Shown here piece after piece: positions 32,883 through 44,779 of a DNA stretch of 64,000 nt. The position numbers and the translations under genes were made by a program. The stretch is from positions 488,588-552,587 of the forward strand of contig SNVD02011141.1 of NCBI GenBank assembly GCA_013180625.2, read 5' to 3'. The notes beneath the pieces are model-generated. The model was not told the origin of the DNA and ran no database searches. It saw nothing but the letters and a program-made list of their open reading frames with translations. The first letter of the stretch is position 1. The number at the start of each line of letters is the position of its first letter. The stretch is from Boswellia sacra. Taxonomy: Eukaryota > Streptophyta > Magnoliopsida > Sapindales > Burseraceae.

Positions 32883-35444
32883 CTAGTACCATGCACTAAC
32901 TTTTCTTCGCACCTTTCTATGATGTTTTCCCTCTACCATGTTTAGTAAGCAGTAAGGCTTTCCAGTTGAGAATACAACATATCCTATGATCATTCCAAGC
33001 ACCATTCCACATACATATCCCAACAATACAACTTTCCAACCAAATCCATGTGTAGGCTCTGTATCATCTTCTAGTATTGAGAATGGTTGTGGAGGCTTAT
33101 CATCGGTATCACATGTATTTGACAATGGAAATCCACACAATCCCAAATTGCCACTATAAGAGTCATTTGGGAAAGTATCAAAATGAGTGGCTTGAGGTAT
33201 AGATCCTGTGAGTTGATTTTGTGACAAATTTAAAACTTGAAGAAAATTCAACTTTGTCAACTGCCAAGGAATCTTTCCAACAAGCTTATTTGAAGAGAGA
33301 TCCAATGATTCAAGAGCTATCAAGTTCCCAAATGATGGTGGGATGCAACCTATAAGACTATTTTGAGAAAGGTTGAGAGATCGAAGTGCATGAAGAGTTC
33401 CAACTACGTCTCCAATCTCTCCATAGAATTTATTGTTCGAAAAATCAATTGAAGTGAAAGTTGGAGGAATTTTGAACAGTTCAATTTCGCTGCCCTTGAG
33501 AGTTATTTTCACAGAATCTTTATAATACCCGTCACCCATATATTGCAACGTTCCTTCAGCAGTTTCACTAACTTTCATCATGGCTTTTAGATTTGTTAAG
33601 TACTTTTCTGGTAAAGGACCACTAAAATTATTGTTTGAGACGTCAAAGATTCTCAACTTAGCAAATGAATGATGGTTCTCAGAAGAATCCCATACAAAAC
33701 CATAAAATCTATTGGAACGAAGAATAAGTACCTGTAGCTTTGGAAGACTTCCCAACCAGTATGGGAAGGTATCGCTTATATTGTTGTTTCCAATATCTAG
33801 GACTTTAAGCATTGTACAATTCACCAAAGATCGTGGTACAGGCCCTTCCAATCCATTCCCATTGAAGTTAAGTGTCCTCAAATGATTACCCTTTGCAAAT
33901 GTATTAGGAATGCTGCCATAAAATCTGTTCTTCTGTAGATCCAACACTTGGAGACTATTGCTTAGGTTACCAACACATTCTGGAATTGTGCCAAACAAAT
34001 TGTTATTATAAAGATCAAGAACTTCAATGGAACTCATATTGCAAATCAAATGAGGTATCCTTCCAGTCAAGTTGTTATTTGAGATCAAAAATTTTTTCAA
34101 TCGCCAAGGTAGAACTGGAATGGAGCCATGTAACCTATTACGATCAAAATAAATGGAATGCAGAAAATTACTTTGAAATTCGACAATATGGCCAGTTAGT
34201 TGGTTGTAACCAAGGTCTATACATTCCAATCGTGGTAGAGTGAATAGCCAAGTGGGTATAGACCCACTAAGAAAGTTATCATATAAATTAAAATGAGCTA
34301 AATCTTGAAGCATACTGGCCTGAGATGGGATTGGACCAGCTAATTGATTACTTTGGAAGGAAAAAAAATGAAGTTGAGTTAGGTTGACAAACATATCTGG
34401 AATTTCACCAATGAATTTGTTGCCTGCAAGATGTAAAAATTTGAGATTCTTCAGATTTGAAAGAGATGATGGGATGTGGCCACTAAAATTGTTAGATGAT
34501 AGTTCCAAAAAAATAAGTTGTGTAAGGCTGCCCAAGGATGCAGGAATTGACCCGACAAAATTGCATTTAGAAAGATCCAAGTACCTTAGGGACATTAAAT
34601 TGCTAATTGAATTAGGTAATTCTCCAGAAAAACTTGTGTGCCCGACATCCAAATGTGTAAGAGGGCTACTCCAGTTATTCTTTGGAAAAAACCCCGTTAA
34701 ATTGAAGTTTGACTCTAAACTGAGAAACACTAGATTTGGTTGGCGAAAGATACTACCTGGAAAATTTCCATGCAATCCACAAGAAGTGAGACTCAATGAT
34801 GTCAAAGAAGAAGATAAATTTGACAAGGAACCCGGTGCAATGGTAGACATATCAACATCATCTAGAGACAGCACTTCTAACTTGGTCAAATTTTGAACCA
34901 GCGCTTCCAAAAAAGGGGTTTTAAGGCTCACTAAATTACGAGAGAGGTCAAGCGAAACTAATTCGGACAAATGAGAAATTTCAACCGGGAGTTGGCCCTG
35001 AAAACCGGAGGAAGAGAGGTTAAGGAGTGTCAAACCAGGGAAACGATTAAAACTAGTGGAAATCTGAGAGTGATTGAAGTCATTGTAAGCAAGGTTAAGC
35101 TTTTCCAGATGAGGAAGAAGAAAGAGACTACTGTTGGAAGTGATGTTGCCATGCATCCAACTACAATTAAGGTCGAGGCCAATCACATGACCTGTCTCCT
35201 TATCACATGTGACCCCATCCCATGAACAGCAATCACTATTCTCTTGCCAAGAGATCATCTTAGGATAAGAAGGAACCATATTTTTATCGCAATGAGAAGA
35301 AAAACTGTTTCTGAAAGAGAAGAGTTGCTTAAACTGGAGTAATGCATGCCTTTGGTCATGAGAGCACAATTTTGCAAAACTCTCAGAAGACAAAAGCAGT
35401 AACTGGATGCAGAAAAATTGGAAAGACCTTATCAACCAAGCCAT
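32883..35444 (-). CDS. RLP1 copy B: full-length Cf-type LRR receptor-like protein
   Basis: The uninterrupted 853-codon single exon starts MAWLIRSFQFF at 35444. Parts: signal peptide 1-24; LRR N-cap with Cys 27, 52, 72, 73 and 80; LRRs from about 100 to 745 (roughly 25 by length) broken by an island domain (about 600-640, KDSVKITLKGSEIELFKIPP); C-cap ending NLGLCGFPLSNTCD; acidic linker (SILEDDTEPT); membrane helix about 805-827; 26-residue basic tail without kinase. The helix has glycines at 809, 813, 817 and 821, a GxxxG ladder of the kind known to pair RLPs with the adaptor kinase SOBIR1. RLPs sense apoplastic pathogen or self signals at the plasma membrane. The ligand is not inferable. Single exon is normal for the family. 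Confidence 0.95.
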   Translation of the reverse strand: MAWLIRSFQFFCIQLLLLSSESFAKLCSHDQRHALLQFKQLFSFRNSFSSHCDKNMVPSYPKMISWQENSDCCSWDGVTCDKETGHVIGLDLNCSWMHGNITSNSSLFLLPHLEKLNLAYNDFNHSQISTSFNRFPGLTLLNLSSSGFQGQLPVEISHLSELVSLDLSRNLVSLKTPFLEALVQNLTKLEVLSLDDVDMSTIAPGSLSNLSSSLTSLSLTSCGLHGNFPGSIFRQPNLVFLSLESNFNLTGFFPKNNWSSPLTHLDVGHTSFSGELPNSISNLMSLRYLDLSKCNFVGSIPASLGSLTQLIFLELSSNNFSGHIPSSLSNLKNLKFLHLAGNKFIGEIPDMFVNLTQLHFFSFQSNQLAGPIPSQASMLQDLAHFNLYDNFLSGSIPTWLFTLPRLECIDLGYNQLTGHIVEFQSNFLHSIYFDRNRLHGSIPVLPWRLKKFLISNNNLTGRIPHLICNMSSIEVLDLYNNNLFGTIPECVGNLSNSLQVLDLQKNRFYGSIPNTFAKGNHLRTLNFNGNGLEGPVPRSLVNCTMLKVLDIGNNNISDTFPYWLGSLPKLQVLILRSNRFYGFVWDSSENHHSFAKLRIFDVSNNNFSGPLPEKYLTNLKAMMKVSETAEGTLQYMGDGYYKDSVKITLKGSEIELFKIPPTFTSIDFSNNKFYGEIGDVVGTLHALRSLNLSQNSLIGCIPPSFGNLIALESLDLSSNKLVGKIPWQLTKLNFLQVLNLSQNQLTGSIPQATHFDTFPNDSYSGNLGLCGFPLSNTCDTDDKPPQPFSILEDDTEPTHGFGWKVVLLGYVCGMVLGMIIGYVVFSTGKPYCLLNMVEGKHHRKVRRKVSAWY

Positions 35445-35483
35445 ATTTCTGTACGAAATCTTAATTATGATCAGGCACGAGAG

Positions 35484-35491
35484 TATAAATA
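35484..35491 (-). promoter_or_regulatory. Possible TATA box of RLP1 copy B
   Basis: TATTTATA on the minus strand, about 40 nt upstream of the ATG. It is conserved in copy A near 5714-5721. The implied leader would be very short, so an upstream start is equally possible. Confidence 0.33.
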
Positions 35492-35949
35492 GAAAAGAAA
35501 CTGAACACGAGGAAAAAGGAATTAAACTTTGAACAAACTAAGTAAGATGGGCTATGCTTGCAGTACTTTAGGGTTCTCAAGGATGGGTTGTAGCACGGCA
35601 AGGTGCATTCATGGATTAGCATTTATAGCATGGCTGTGCATTATAAATTTGATTGATCAAATAAAAAAAATATATTATAAATTAATATATTAAATCAGAA
35701 TTCTTGGTCCTCAAGTGACGACCACTCCAATACGTTAGATTTACTTTCGATTCTGCAAATATCAGTTCTCCAACTGCGGATTTTTAAATGGTGAATTCCA
35801 TTACTCATGAATCACGAACAACTGAAAATCAATTATTAAGGGCTTTTCTTGGGTTAGTGTGAACAAACTAAACCCCCTGGACCCCACGATTGAGTATGAA
35901 AACCTTTGTGAACATATCATATGTTTATTTGTTTTCTTGCGTGGAGAGA

Positions 35950-36195
35950 TAACGGTTGTAAATACAATTTTAAAATAATAATATTAGATTTATAATTTTT
36001 ATATAATTTAAATTTTATAATTTAATATGATAATTTATATATAATAAAATATTATTAGACATATAAATATAATTTTTTATTCTTTATTTATTTATTTATT
36101 TATTAATAAATTTTTAATATATAAATTATTATATCAAATTATGAAATTTAAGTTTCACGAAGATTGAAAATCTAGTCTAATTTTAAAAATCTAGA
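35950..36195. mobile_element. AT-rich foldback MITE, copy B
   Basis: Same hairpin structure as at 6195-6440, with a few indels in the TTTA-repeat loop. Confidence 0.5.
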
Positions 36196-37832
36196 GTGTT
36201 CTATTCTAGATTGTCTCGTGAATTACAATGGTCATATTATATTAAAAGTCTCAATCAATGCCAAAGATCCTGGACACATGCTACGTGTCATATTATCAGA
36301 GAGGGCTACGTGTGCAGTGTGCTGCTGTCTTACTATGATTCCTGGAGGATAAAGAGAATTTATTTCCAAGACTTTTCTTCTAATTATCGGCAAAGGAACC
36401 AATGTCTACGTTGCCAAGTGTATCATCACACATCTTCTCGCTAATTTCCACATCTTTTTATAGAGATTCAAGATGCCCAACAAACTGATGGTGCTCTCTT
36501 TTTGACAAACTTATCTTTCGAATTGACCTTATTTGAATAAAATTTTGTCATGTACTTTGTAGTCATATTTTAGGGCATTCTAATTGTACAGGATGTTGTC
36601 GAAAGAATTATGGGCAACCAATTAGCTTTACTGACGAAAGAAAAGGATAAGGATGATAGTCTAAGCATTTTCCATGTGTTAGTTGTTACTTCCTCATTAA
36701 CAGGTTGCTTAAGCTTTTTAGGCTAATATTTAAGGTCCAACCTAGTTTGCTTTTGTACCGGGGGATCATCTGCTATGGCCTGCGGATATAAACTAAATTA
36801 GACGATGGATAGTGTTATTGAAACCATGCAGATTTTAAATACGTCATATAAATAACCCTTTAACATTAACTGGATATAACATGTTAATATTCAGCACACT
36901 AATTTGTTTTTTATTTATTTCAAATATTATTAAAACATTAATTACTATACGTTTTACTCAATAAATAATTATGAGACATCAAAAACATTCTTTACTAATC
37001 AAAATGATATATCCTAACAATCCTCCAAACTAATTAAGAAGTCTTCGAGAAACAAATTTGAATTCTTTATTTATTATTTATTATTATTTTTTTTTTTGCA
37101 AATTTTTTCTTTTAGTTTCCCTATTAAGATAGTTTAACTTGGAATGCGTTACACTTTAATTCATCCTTTCTGTAACGGTTTAGTAGTTATTTATAATATA
37201 AAATTTTTTCATACATTTATTATGTCAAAAGATTCCAAAAACCTTTCACCGTAAATATGACATTTATAACAAGCGTTTGTATCATTAAATTGAGTTCTTT
37301 TAATCTCTAGTCATATCTTTGAAGGAAAATGAAGTACTTTTAATTAAGTAAAAATTGTGGTAATATTTTCAACGTTTTAAATATAGAATAATACTACTTT
37401 TCTCAAATATTATAACAAAAATAATATGTACTTATTTAATGATTTGTATTTCTATGATTTGTTGATATAAATTAAAGTGTTTGATTTAAATTCTTTTAAC
37501 CTTCTCTTATTTTAATTGGTGGCATGGTTGTAAACTTCCACTTTGAGTGTTTCAAATATTGTTATCATCTCGAGATCGATCACATTATAGATTGAGGTTT
37601 AATCATTAATTATCCGAAATTGGTTATCAACGCAATCAAAACAGTGTAACTTGTAATTGCTTTTATATGCATAGATCGCAAATTTCAACATTGGTATTAT
37701 TCTTTTCTATAATATAATGACCATCAACCGCAATTATAACATACAACTCTGCTAAAACAGTTACCCTAGGTAGCTACAGACTTCTTGCATGAATGACAAT
37801 ACTAATATAACTTCTTCCTTCGTGTTAATTAA

Positions 37833-38412
37833 GGGCGCATTTGATTTGCGGTAATGCACTGGAGAGTTTTGTAATAAAGGCAAATCCCATGTTCGGATGA
37901 GTTCTGGATTGCATTGGGTTGCAGAACTCTCCGTACAAAGGTCGCACAATTTGGCCGAAAGTTATGCAGCGACCACCCTAGATGAGAGAAAATTGGAGAA
38001 GTATGAAGTAATTTCAAATTTTTTTAAATAATTAATTTTTTAATTAAAATAATAAAATATTAAAAATTAATAAAAATATTTACATAAATATCTATAATAT
38101 TAAATATTTACAATATTTAAGAAAAATGACCAAATATATTTAAATGATTAATTAAATTTTAGATTAAATAATTAAGTATTTCAAAAAAATTAATTGTTAG
38201 TCTTAATCTATAATTTTTTATTTAAATTTAGTATAAAAATTAATCTTTTTCAATTCAGTCTTTTACCAAACATGTATTATTAAATATTTATCCAATACGA
38301 TGACAAATCAAACATAGAGTAGAGTTTATCCAGTTACATGTAATACAATTCAATACAATTTTATTCAAAACAATCACAATTATACAATCCTATGCGGTGC
38401 ATCAAAGACACC
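37833..38412. mobile_element. MITE with Harbinger-like ends, copy B
   Basis: Identical ends to 8078-8658 with TTAA on both sides (37829-37832, 38413-38416). Confidence 0.6.
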
Positions 38413-39264
38413 TTAATTTATTTATTGTTCAACTCTTGTACCTTTCAGTGATGTTTCCTTCAACAATTTTTACTATCCATCGTGACTTTCCAGTTGAGAA
38501 TACCAAATATTCTATAATCATTCCAAACACCATTCGACATACATATCCCATCAACACAGTTTTCCAACAAAATCCATTTGCAGACTCTATGTCATCTTCT
38601 AATGTTAATGATGGTTCTAGTACCTTATGATCCCTATCACATCTATTTGACACCGGAAATCCACACAATCTTGAATTGCCACTATAAGAGTTATTTGGGA
38701 AAGTATCAAAATGATGGGTCCTATGAGTGGTTTTGTGACAAATTTAAAACTTGAAGAAAATTCAACTTTGTCAATTGCCAAGGAATTGTCTCAACAAGCT
38801 TATTGGAAGAGAAGTCTAATGACTCAAGAGCAGTCAAATTCTCTAATAACAATGGAATATGACCTATTAGTGTTGAGACTATGGACCTCCAAAAACTCCA
38901 CATTGGCATGATATTGTCTACTTTAGACCAAGTCCTCATAGATTTGCTTTTGGATTCTACCCAAAAAGCCTCATAGCAGTGAAGATATTGTCCATCACTA
39001 CAAGAATTTTTTAAATATTTGTCACTTTACAATTTTTTTATTTGACGATTTTTTTAAAAAGTGAGAAATATAACACTGATCTGGAAGTCAAACCTACATA
39101 TTCATCTTATTTGTCACTTTTATCTTTATTCAATCCAATATTTATCACATTTTATAAAAGGGTGATAAGTATTTGACTACTATATAATCTTTTCCTTTTC
39201 CCCCTCACATTTCCTTCTTCTTTTTTTTTCATCTTCTCTTTTCAAGTATGTGAATATAATAATG

Positions 39265-39735
39265 TAAAAATTGAAAAAATGGACACAATTAGGGGCCCTT
39301 AATGAAATGTGGACACATCCTGAAAAATTTTCATGCCATAGACACTTTCTTGACAAAAAAACTCAAATACCCTTTAAAATTCAATTTATTAATTCCTAAT
39401 CTCTTTATTTCCCTCTTTCCTTCACAAAAGGACAAAAACGACATTTCTGCCTAAACGCTCGACACTCGAATCTGATACTCGACACTCGACACTAGATGAG
39501 AAACAATTTGTCGAGTGTTGGATTCGAGTGTCGGATACATCATCGAAGAGTTTACAGTGTCGGATTCTTCATCCGACACTCGACATGTCGGATGAAAGAG
39601 AAAACAATTTTGTCGAGTGTCGGATGCAAAATCTGACACTATAAACTCTTCAGATGATGTATCCAACACTCGACAAAATTTTTTTCACTCTCATCTAGTG
39701 TCAAGTGTCGAGTGTCGGATTTGAGTGTCCAGCAT
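39265..39735 (+). repeat. MULE-type end and TCGAG repeats in the CACTA element, copy B
   Basis: Counterpart of 9505-9985: terminal-repeat homology at 39265-39380 and TCGAG repeats at 39455-39730, one repeat unit shorter. Confidence 0.75.
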
Positions 39736-40183
39736 TTTGGCAGAAATGATGCTGATTTATTTAAATATATTTATCATTTTCTCTTCTCTTAAGTTTAAGC
39801 CCTTTCACTGTCGCAACCCTAAAATATACATATATGCTACATCACGCCTCCACCCTTCCATGGTCTCTCTCTCTCTGTCTTCCAAACATGCCACTCCCTC
39901 CTTTCGTTTCTCATCCCAAATGTCTGCTTCTAGGGTCCCCGTCACTCCTCCATCTCTCCCTTCTATTAACACAAATTACCTTTCCGACTGCCGCCCCTCG
40001 CTAGGCCATCTAGATGGTCTCTCGCTTCTTCTTCCACAACGTCGTCCAAGCTGCTTTTGAGACTCTTGCGCTTATGGTTTTGGTTAGTAATAAATATGAA
40101 TTTTGTTCTTAATAGAGAACACATGCAGAAAGAGCTCATAGATTCAATTCCAGATCTCAGAGGTTCAACTACTCGATTAAACA

Positions 40184-41092
40184 ATGGCTCAGCCTCTCAT
40201 GAAGAAAGACGACGATCGTGACGATGAAGGTACGAATCTTAGGTTGTTACTATTAGATTAGCTAATGGGCTCTAGATCTGTGAAGTTATGTTCGTTCAAT
40301 TGTGCTCTGGATCCAATATAGGGATTATATGTTATCGTTTTAGTGGATTCTGTTTCGTTCTAGTTGATCTAATTAGTTTTGGATTTCCCACGTTTAAATT
40401 GCAATGTGGATTGTTAATTGTTTGTAATTATGGTTAATTTTAGTTGATCTGATAGGAAATTTTAGGTATTTGGATCTGGTTGTTTATTCGTTGATTTATC
40501 ACTTGATTGGTTTTAGCTAATATGTAGCTTCTAGCTTATTGCTTTTAAGAAATCGAATCTTTCTGATGTATTATTGTTGGTATTAAACAGTTGAGTACTC
40601 TACATTTTTGGGGATTGAGAAGGAAGCGGTTCTGCAAGAGGCTAGAGTCTTCAATGACCCTCAGCTTGATGCTAGAAGATGCTCTCAGGTTTTTTATTTA
40701 CTCAACTTTATTCTGTATCTGCATTCATATTATTCATCGAATAGAAACAACTTTTGTTTGTATTGGGTATTGATACAGGGTCTTATTGCAGGTCATCACT
40801 AAGCTTCTCTATCTATTGAACCAAGGAGAAACATTCACTAAGGTAATTTTAGTGTATGGTGATATTATTTGAACTATAATTCATTGCATAATAGAAATTT
40901 TAGATCCAATGTATTTATTATGTTACACTATGATAAATGCTTGTTGGATGGTTTGCTTTTGCATTAGATGAGTAGATCGAGTGATAATGTCTATGTTATA
41001 TTATGTTGATCCTTTCCTGAAAAATGTTTGTTTGCTCAAAATTTTCAGATTGAAGCCACATAAGTTTTCTTTGCTGTGACAGAGCTTTTTGG
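40184..41092 (+). pseudogene. Coatomer subunit gamma (COPG) exons 1-4, captured fragment, copy B
   Basis: Exon 1 40184-40229, exon 2 40591-40688 (VEYSTFLGIEKEAVLQEARV, FNDPQLDARRCSQ), exon 3 40792-40842, exon 4 from 41049. Splice sites are intact as in copy A. Exon 4 has an in-frame TAA at 41061-41063 where copy A reads GAA. Exon 2 residues such as IEK, PQ and RR stay closer to what I recall of the coatomer consensus than copy A does, showing independent drift. Confidence 0.92.
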
Positions 41093-41664
41093 CGGAATGC
41101 CAGGAAACTCAATTAATTTAGTGTAGTTAAATTTTGCAAATAATTTACATAAGAGTTTCAAATAATGCATTATGATAAGCGGAGCAATTAATGCATGTTG
41201 AATTCATTGAGTTCTATTTACTTGTTTTTGAACATCTTCAAAATGCATGGCATCATCATCTGGAAGTCTGGGTCTAGGAATTGTACAGTTTCTCTCTGGT
41301 ATTCTAAAGCTTCCTTTCGTTTAATATACCATATGTTCTTTCCTTAAATTTTTGGATTCCTTTCGACTTGTGGAGTGTTGGAGAAAGTTGTCGATGCTTT
41401 CCGAAGATGAAAAATGACCAAATCAAATGTCCAGTATTTTGGAAGATACTCTATAAATAATTATTGTATCACTGATGTCGAGTATTAGGTGTTTAGGAAG
41501 ATTGTATCCTAAAATATTCCTCTGCTATATATTTTATCTTGTAACAGAAATTAATACATGGACAAAAAATTAGAAAACATACTTTTTGGTCTTAGAGTAT
41601 TTTATCATTTCAAGGGACTAAAGAATGTATAAATTGTCTCAATCATTATATCATGTTAATACAG

Positions 41665-41745
41665 GCTTACCATCATGAATTGTTAGAGGCCTATGAATGC
41701 TGCATGAAATATAAGAGAACTAGAAAAGATGTTGAGCTTACTCAG
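41665..41745 (+). pseudogene. TOR kinase FRB-region exon, captured fragment, copy B
   Basis: Same 81-base exon as 11903-11983 with one visible amino-acid change (YRHE to YHHE). Acceptor and donor sites kept. The Athila element is inserted 265 bp downstream. Confidence 0.87.
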
Positions 41746-42010
41746 GTAATATTTTACTCAGTTGGGAAGGGATTGTTAGCTGGACATTTTATTTGGGCTA
41801 CCTTGGAATAGGGACTTGGGTTTTTGAATTTATTGTGATGCAAAATCTTTTTGTTAGGTTTTGTTTCCCTTGAGGCCTATCTATATGTGGAAAAAAGTTA
41901 CACTCCTTTTATTCTATTAATACAGATAATTTTTGTTTATGCATATACATACAAGCAAGTGTTGCTTTTTGGCATTGGCTTGTTAGTGTTAGAAATTCTC
42001 TGTGCCAATG

Positions 42011-43427
42011 TGATAAGTGTCTATTTATATATCATTTTCATATCAATTCCGTCTATGTTTCTTTGCTATATTCCTTGGTATTTTTATGTTTTTGTGTGGT
42101 TTTTGATGTTTGTAGGAGTTTTGGAGCAACTTACACAAAATTGGAGTAAAACCCTTCATTTTCAACTCTGCTAATCAACCAATTTCTCGGAGTTGATTGT
42201 ATCGATATACAATGAACCGGATAACATGCTATATACCATTGGAAAGCTCTCGAAGTATATTTTTTGGAGAAATTTACGGTTCATGAACTTATGTAGTGTA
42301 CCGAAAGTTGTGATAAAAATGGTATGAGAAGTGTATATTTGTAATTCCATATATCACTGTAGCATGTTATTAAATACGGGGCACTGTAGCAAGTTACTGT
42401 AGCAGAGTATTTAAACACATTTTAGGGTTTTATTCTCATAACTTGAAGAGGGAAGAACGTGGAGGAGGCTGCATCTTTGGATTTCTCTCATCTCTTGGAG
42501 TTCTTGAAGGAGATTGAAGGCTTAGAAAGAGGAAGAACTACAAATCCTAAGAGATTTCATCAGATTTGCTAAGTTTTTCATTTCCCTTTCATTTTCTAGA
42601 ATTGCTATGTATTGTATTATATTTGTATTGTGTCTGAGTATGTGTAACTAAATCTGAATTGGTTGAGGGTGTTTTCAAAGCCCTTGATATGGTGTTTGTG
42701 AGTTGATTGTGTAAGAAATTATTATCCAATTCTCTAATTGAAGTTGCTTGTATTTTCCCATGTTTAATGCTTATGATTACTTGCTGATTGTATTTGGGTG
42801 GCCAACTGAATATAATCTGGATATTGTCTAGTGCTAGATTAGAAATCTTGATCCGTAATTGTCTTGAATTTCTAATCATTAGTAGCAAAATTGTGATCAG
42901 AGATTGCAATTGGAGAATACAACCTAAGTTAAATAATCCGAGCCTGTGTGTTTATTGCTTAGATCAACCTATCTTTCTTATCGTAATGCATCCATTGAAT
43001 TAAATTTAGAGAGCTTGTTCTAGGTTGTTTAATGGATAGAGATTACATAAAGAGCCTGTTTTATTTAACAACAAAGTAAGGAAAGATTGGGATAACAGAG
43101 CTTATTGTTATCTACAGTTGATAATTTCAATGGTGTAATTAGATGATAATTCTATAATTAATTCGCAAATCCATATCTTGTGGTGGAGAATGATCCATTA
43201 ACCAGATTTCTCTCATTGATTTTTCACTCAAATTAACTTTCTGTTTTGTTATTCTTCATTTGCATTCTTAGTTCATTTAGCTAATCATTCAACAAAACCC
43301 CCCTTATTTAGTTTATTGTTGCTGGAAAATACCAAATTCAATTAGAATCAATCCTCGTGGGAACGATATCTTACTCATCACTTTATTACTTGTGCGACTA
43401 GTACACTTGCTAGTTTCGAACGCATCA
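42011..43427 (+). repeat. Athila 5' LTR
   Basis: TG...CA ends. By eye the first 450-470 bp differ from the 3' LTR much more (roughly 9%) than the rest (roughly 3%). Confidence 0.93.
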
Positions 43428-43433
43428 AGTTTT

Positions 43434-43451
43434 TGGCGCCGTTGCCGGGGA
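43434..43451 (+). other. Athila primer-binding site (tRNA-Asp type)
   Basis: TGGCGCCGTTGCCGGGGA, six bases after the 5' LTR, the string typical of Athila/Tat elements primed by tRNA-Asp. Confidence 0.9.
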
Positions 43452-43539
43452 TTGATTTTCTAATCGATTTGTTATTTTGTTTTCATTGTTGATTCATATT
43501 TTTGTTTGTTTTTATTTTTTGATTGTTAGTGTTTAGATG

Positions 43540-44670
43540 ACACGGCAGTAAACTTCTATCAATTCAGTGGCGGATTTGAGCCACAACTACCATGGAGAGT
43601 AAATGAGGTAAGCACTCCGAACATTGAACAACAACTTTCTGAGTTAACTTCTCTTGTGGAAAACATGGCTGTAGGACATATGCAGAAATCTTATGCATGC
43701 GAGGTATATTCTACCATGGAGCATCCAATCGACATGTTCCAACTTGCAAAGGAGATATGGACAAGCCACTCCATGGATGGATTTTCCCGGACAAACAAGG
43801 CAATGGTTGATCCCTTCTCTAACAACTTGTAAATTGCTGGATGGAAGATCCCACCCTAATTCAGTTACTGGAAATCATCAACCAATCCGCCCCAATAATC
43901 CATACCAAATCGCCCACAAGGTTTTAATCAACTTAGAGTGCAGCAAACCATTTCAATGGCCACCACACCATCCCAAACCAGCACCACAACCAACCGCTTC
44001 AGAAACTCGGTATGTCCACTCCTGATTATTGTTAATGCCCTTTGCACTACACAATACATTCCAGCATGCAACTGGGTGCAGTAATCCCCAAAACCTGGCA
44101 AATCCAATGGGACAATTGGCCACGAGCATGAGCAAATTCGAGGGCCAAGGCTCAGAAGAATTATCTTGTCAAACGGTGATCAATCCAAGAGAGAATTCTT
44201 GTGCGATAACTTTGCAAAATGGAGAGCAATTAGATGTCCTGTCAAAGAAATCACAAACGGATGAAGGAGATGACACCACTTCCACCATGAACAAAACACT
44301 GACTTCTCAGGTAAATCCTATAACTCCCATTCCTTCATATGTTTCTCCTCCACTTTTTCCTAGTAGATTTGCAAAATCGAAGGAGGAACAAGAACAAGAC
44401 ATCCTGGAAACTTCTCACAAAATCGAGGTAAATATACCACTTCTGGATGCTATTGTGCAAGTACCTCATTGTACAAAATTTCTCAAGGAGTTATGCACCA
44501 ACAAGAGAAAGTTGAAGGGAAATGAGAAAGTAAGTGTGGGGGAAAATGTTTCAGCTGTATTGCAAAGAAAATTTCCTCCAAAATGCAAAGATTCAAATAC
44601 GTTCACCATGCCATGCACCATTGGTAAAACCAGTTTGAAGAGTTATGTTAGATTTACAAGCATCTATTAA
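43540..44670 (+). pseudogene. Athila gag/protease remnant
   Basis: 43690-44030 corresponds to the decayed knuckle region of Athila gag (HPIDMFQLAKEIW..., with expected cysteines lost and stops between pieces). 44029-44670 is open for 213 codons and contains FPSRFAKSKEEQEQDILETS, VNIPLLDAIVQVPHCTKFLK and ENVSAVLQRKFPPKCKD, the well-conserved segment before the Athila protease. It diverges at KTSLKSYV, where the aspartic protease DxG motif should follow. Most of gag upstream is missing. Confidence 0.82.
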
Positions 44671-44779
44671 ACATCATACCATATTCTATATATACTTCTT
44701 TAAATCTTGGACCTTTTGCGAAAATTGGTAATTACCATTCAAATTGCTGATCGTTTTTAATGCATAATTACCAAAAGAG

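Larger units (their letters stand above)
35445..37832. other. Upstream flank of RLP1 copy B
   Basis: Collinear with 5675-8077. The plus-strand TATAAAAG segment of copy A is replaced by a short unrelated stretch near 35910-35935. The AT-rich foldback MITE is present at about 35950-36195. No supported gene. Confidence 0.5.

Noticed and set aside
34384..34896. A 170-codon open frame antisense to RLP1 (also 4614-5126)
   Set aside because: It lies wholly opposite LRR codons, where a repetitive coding strand often leaves the reverse frame open. Its conservation follows from the sense gene.
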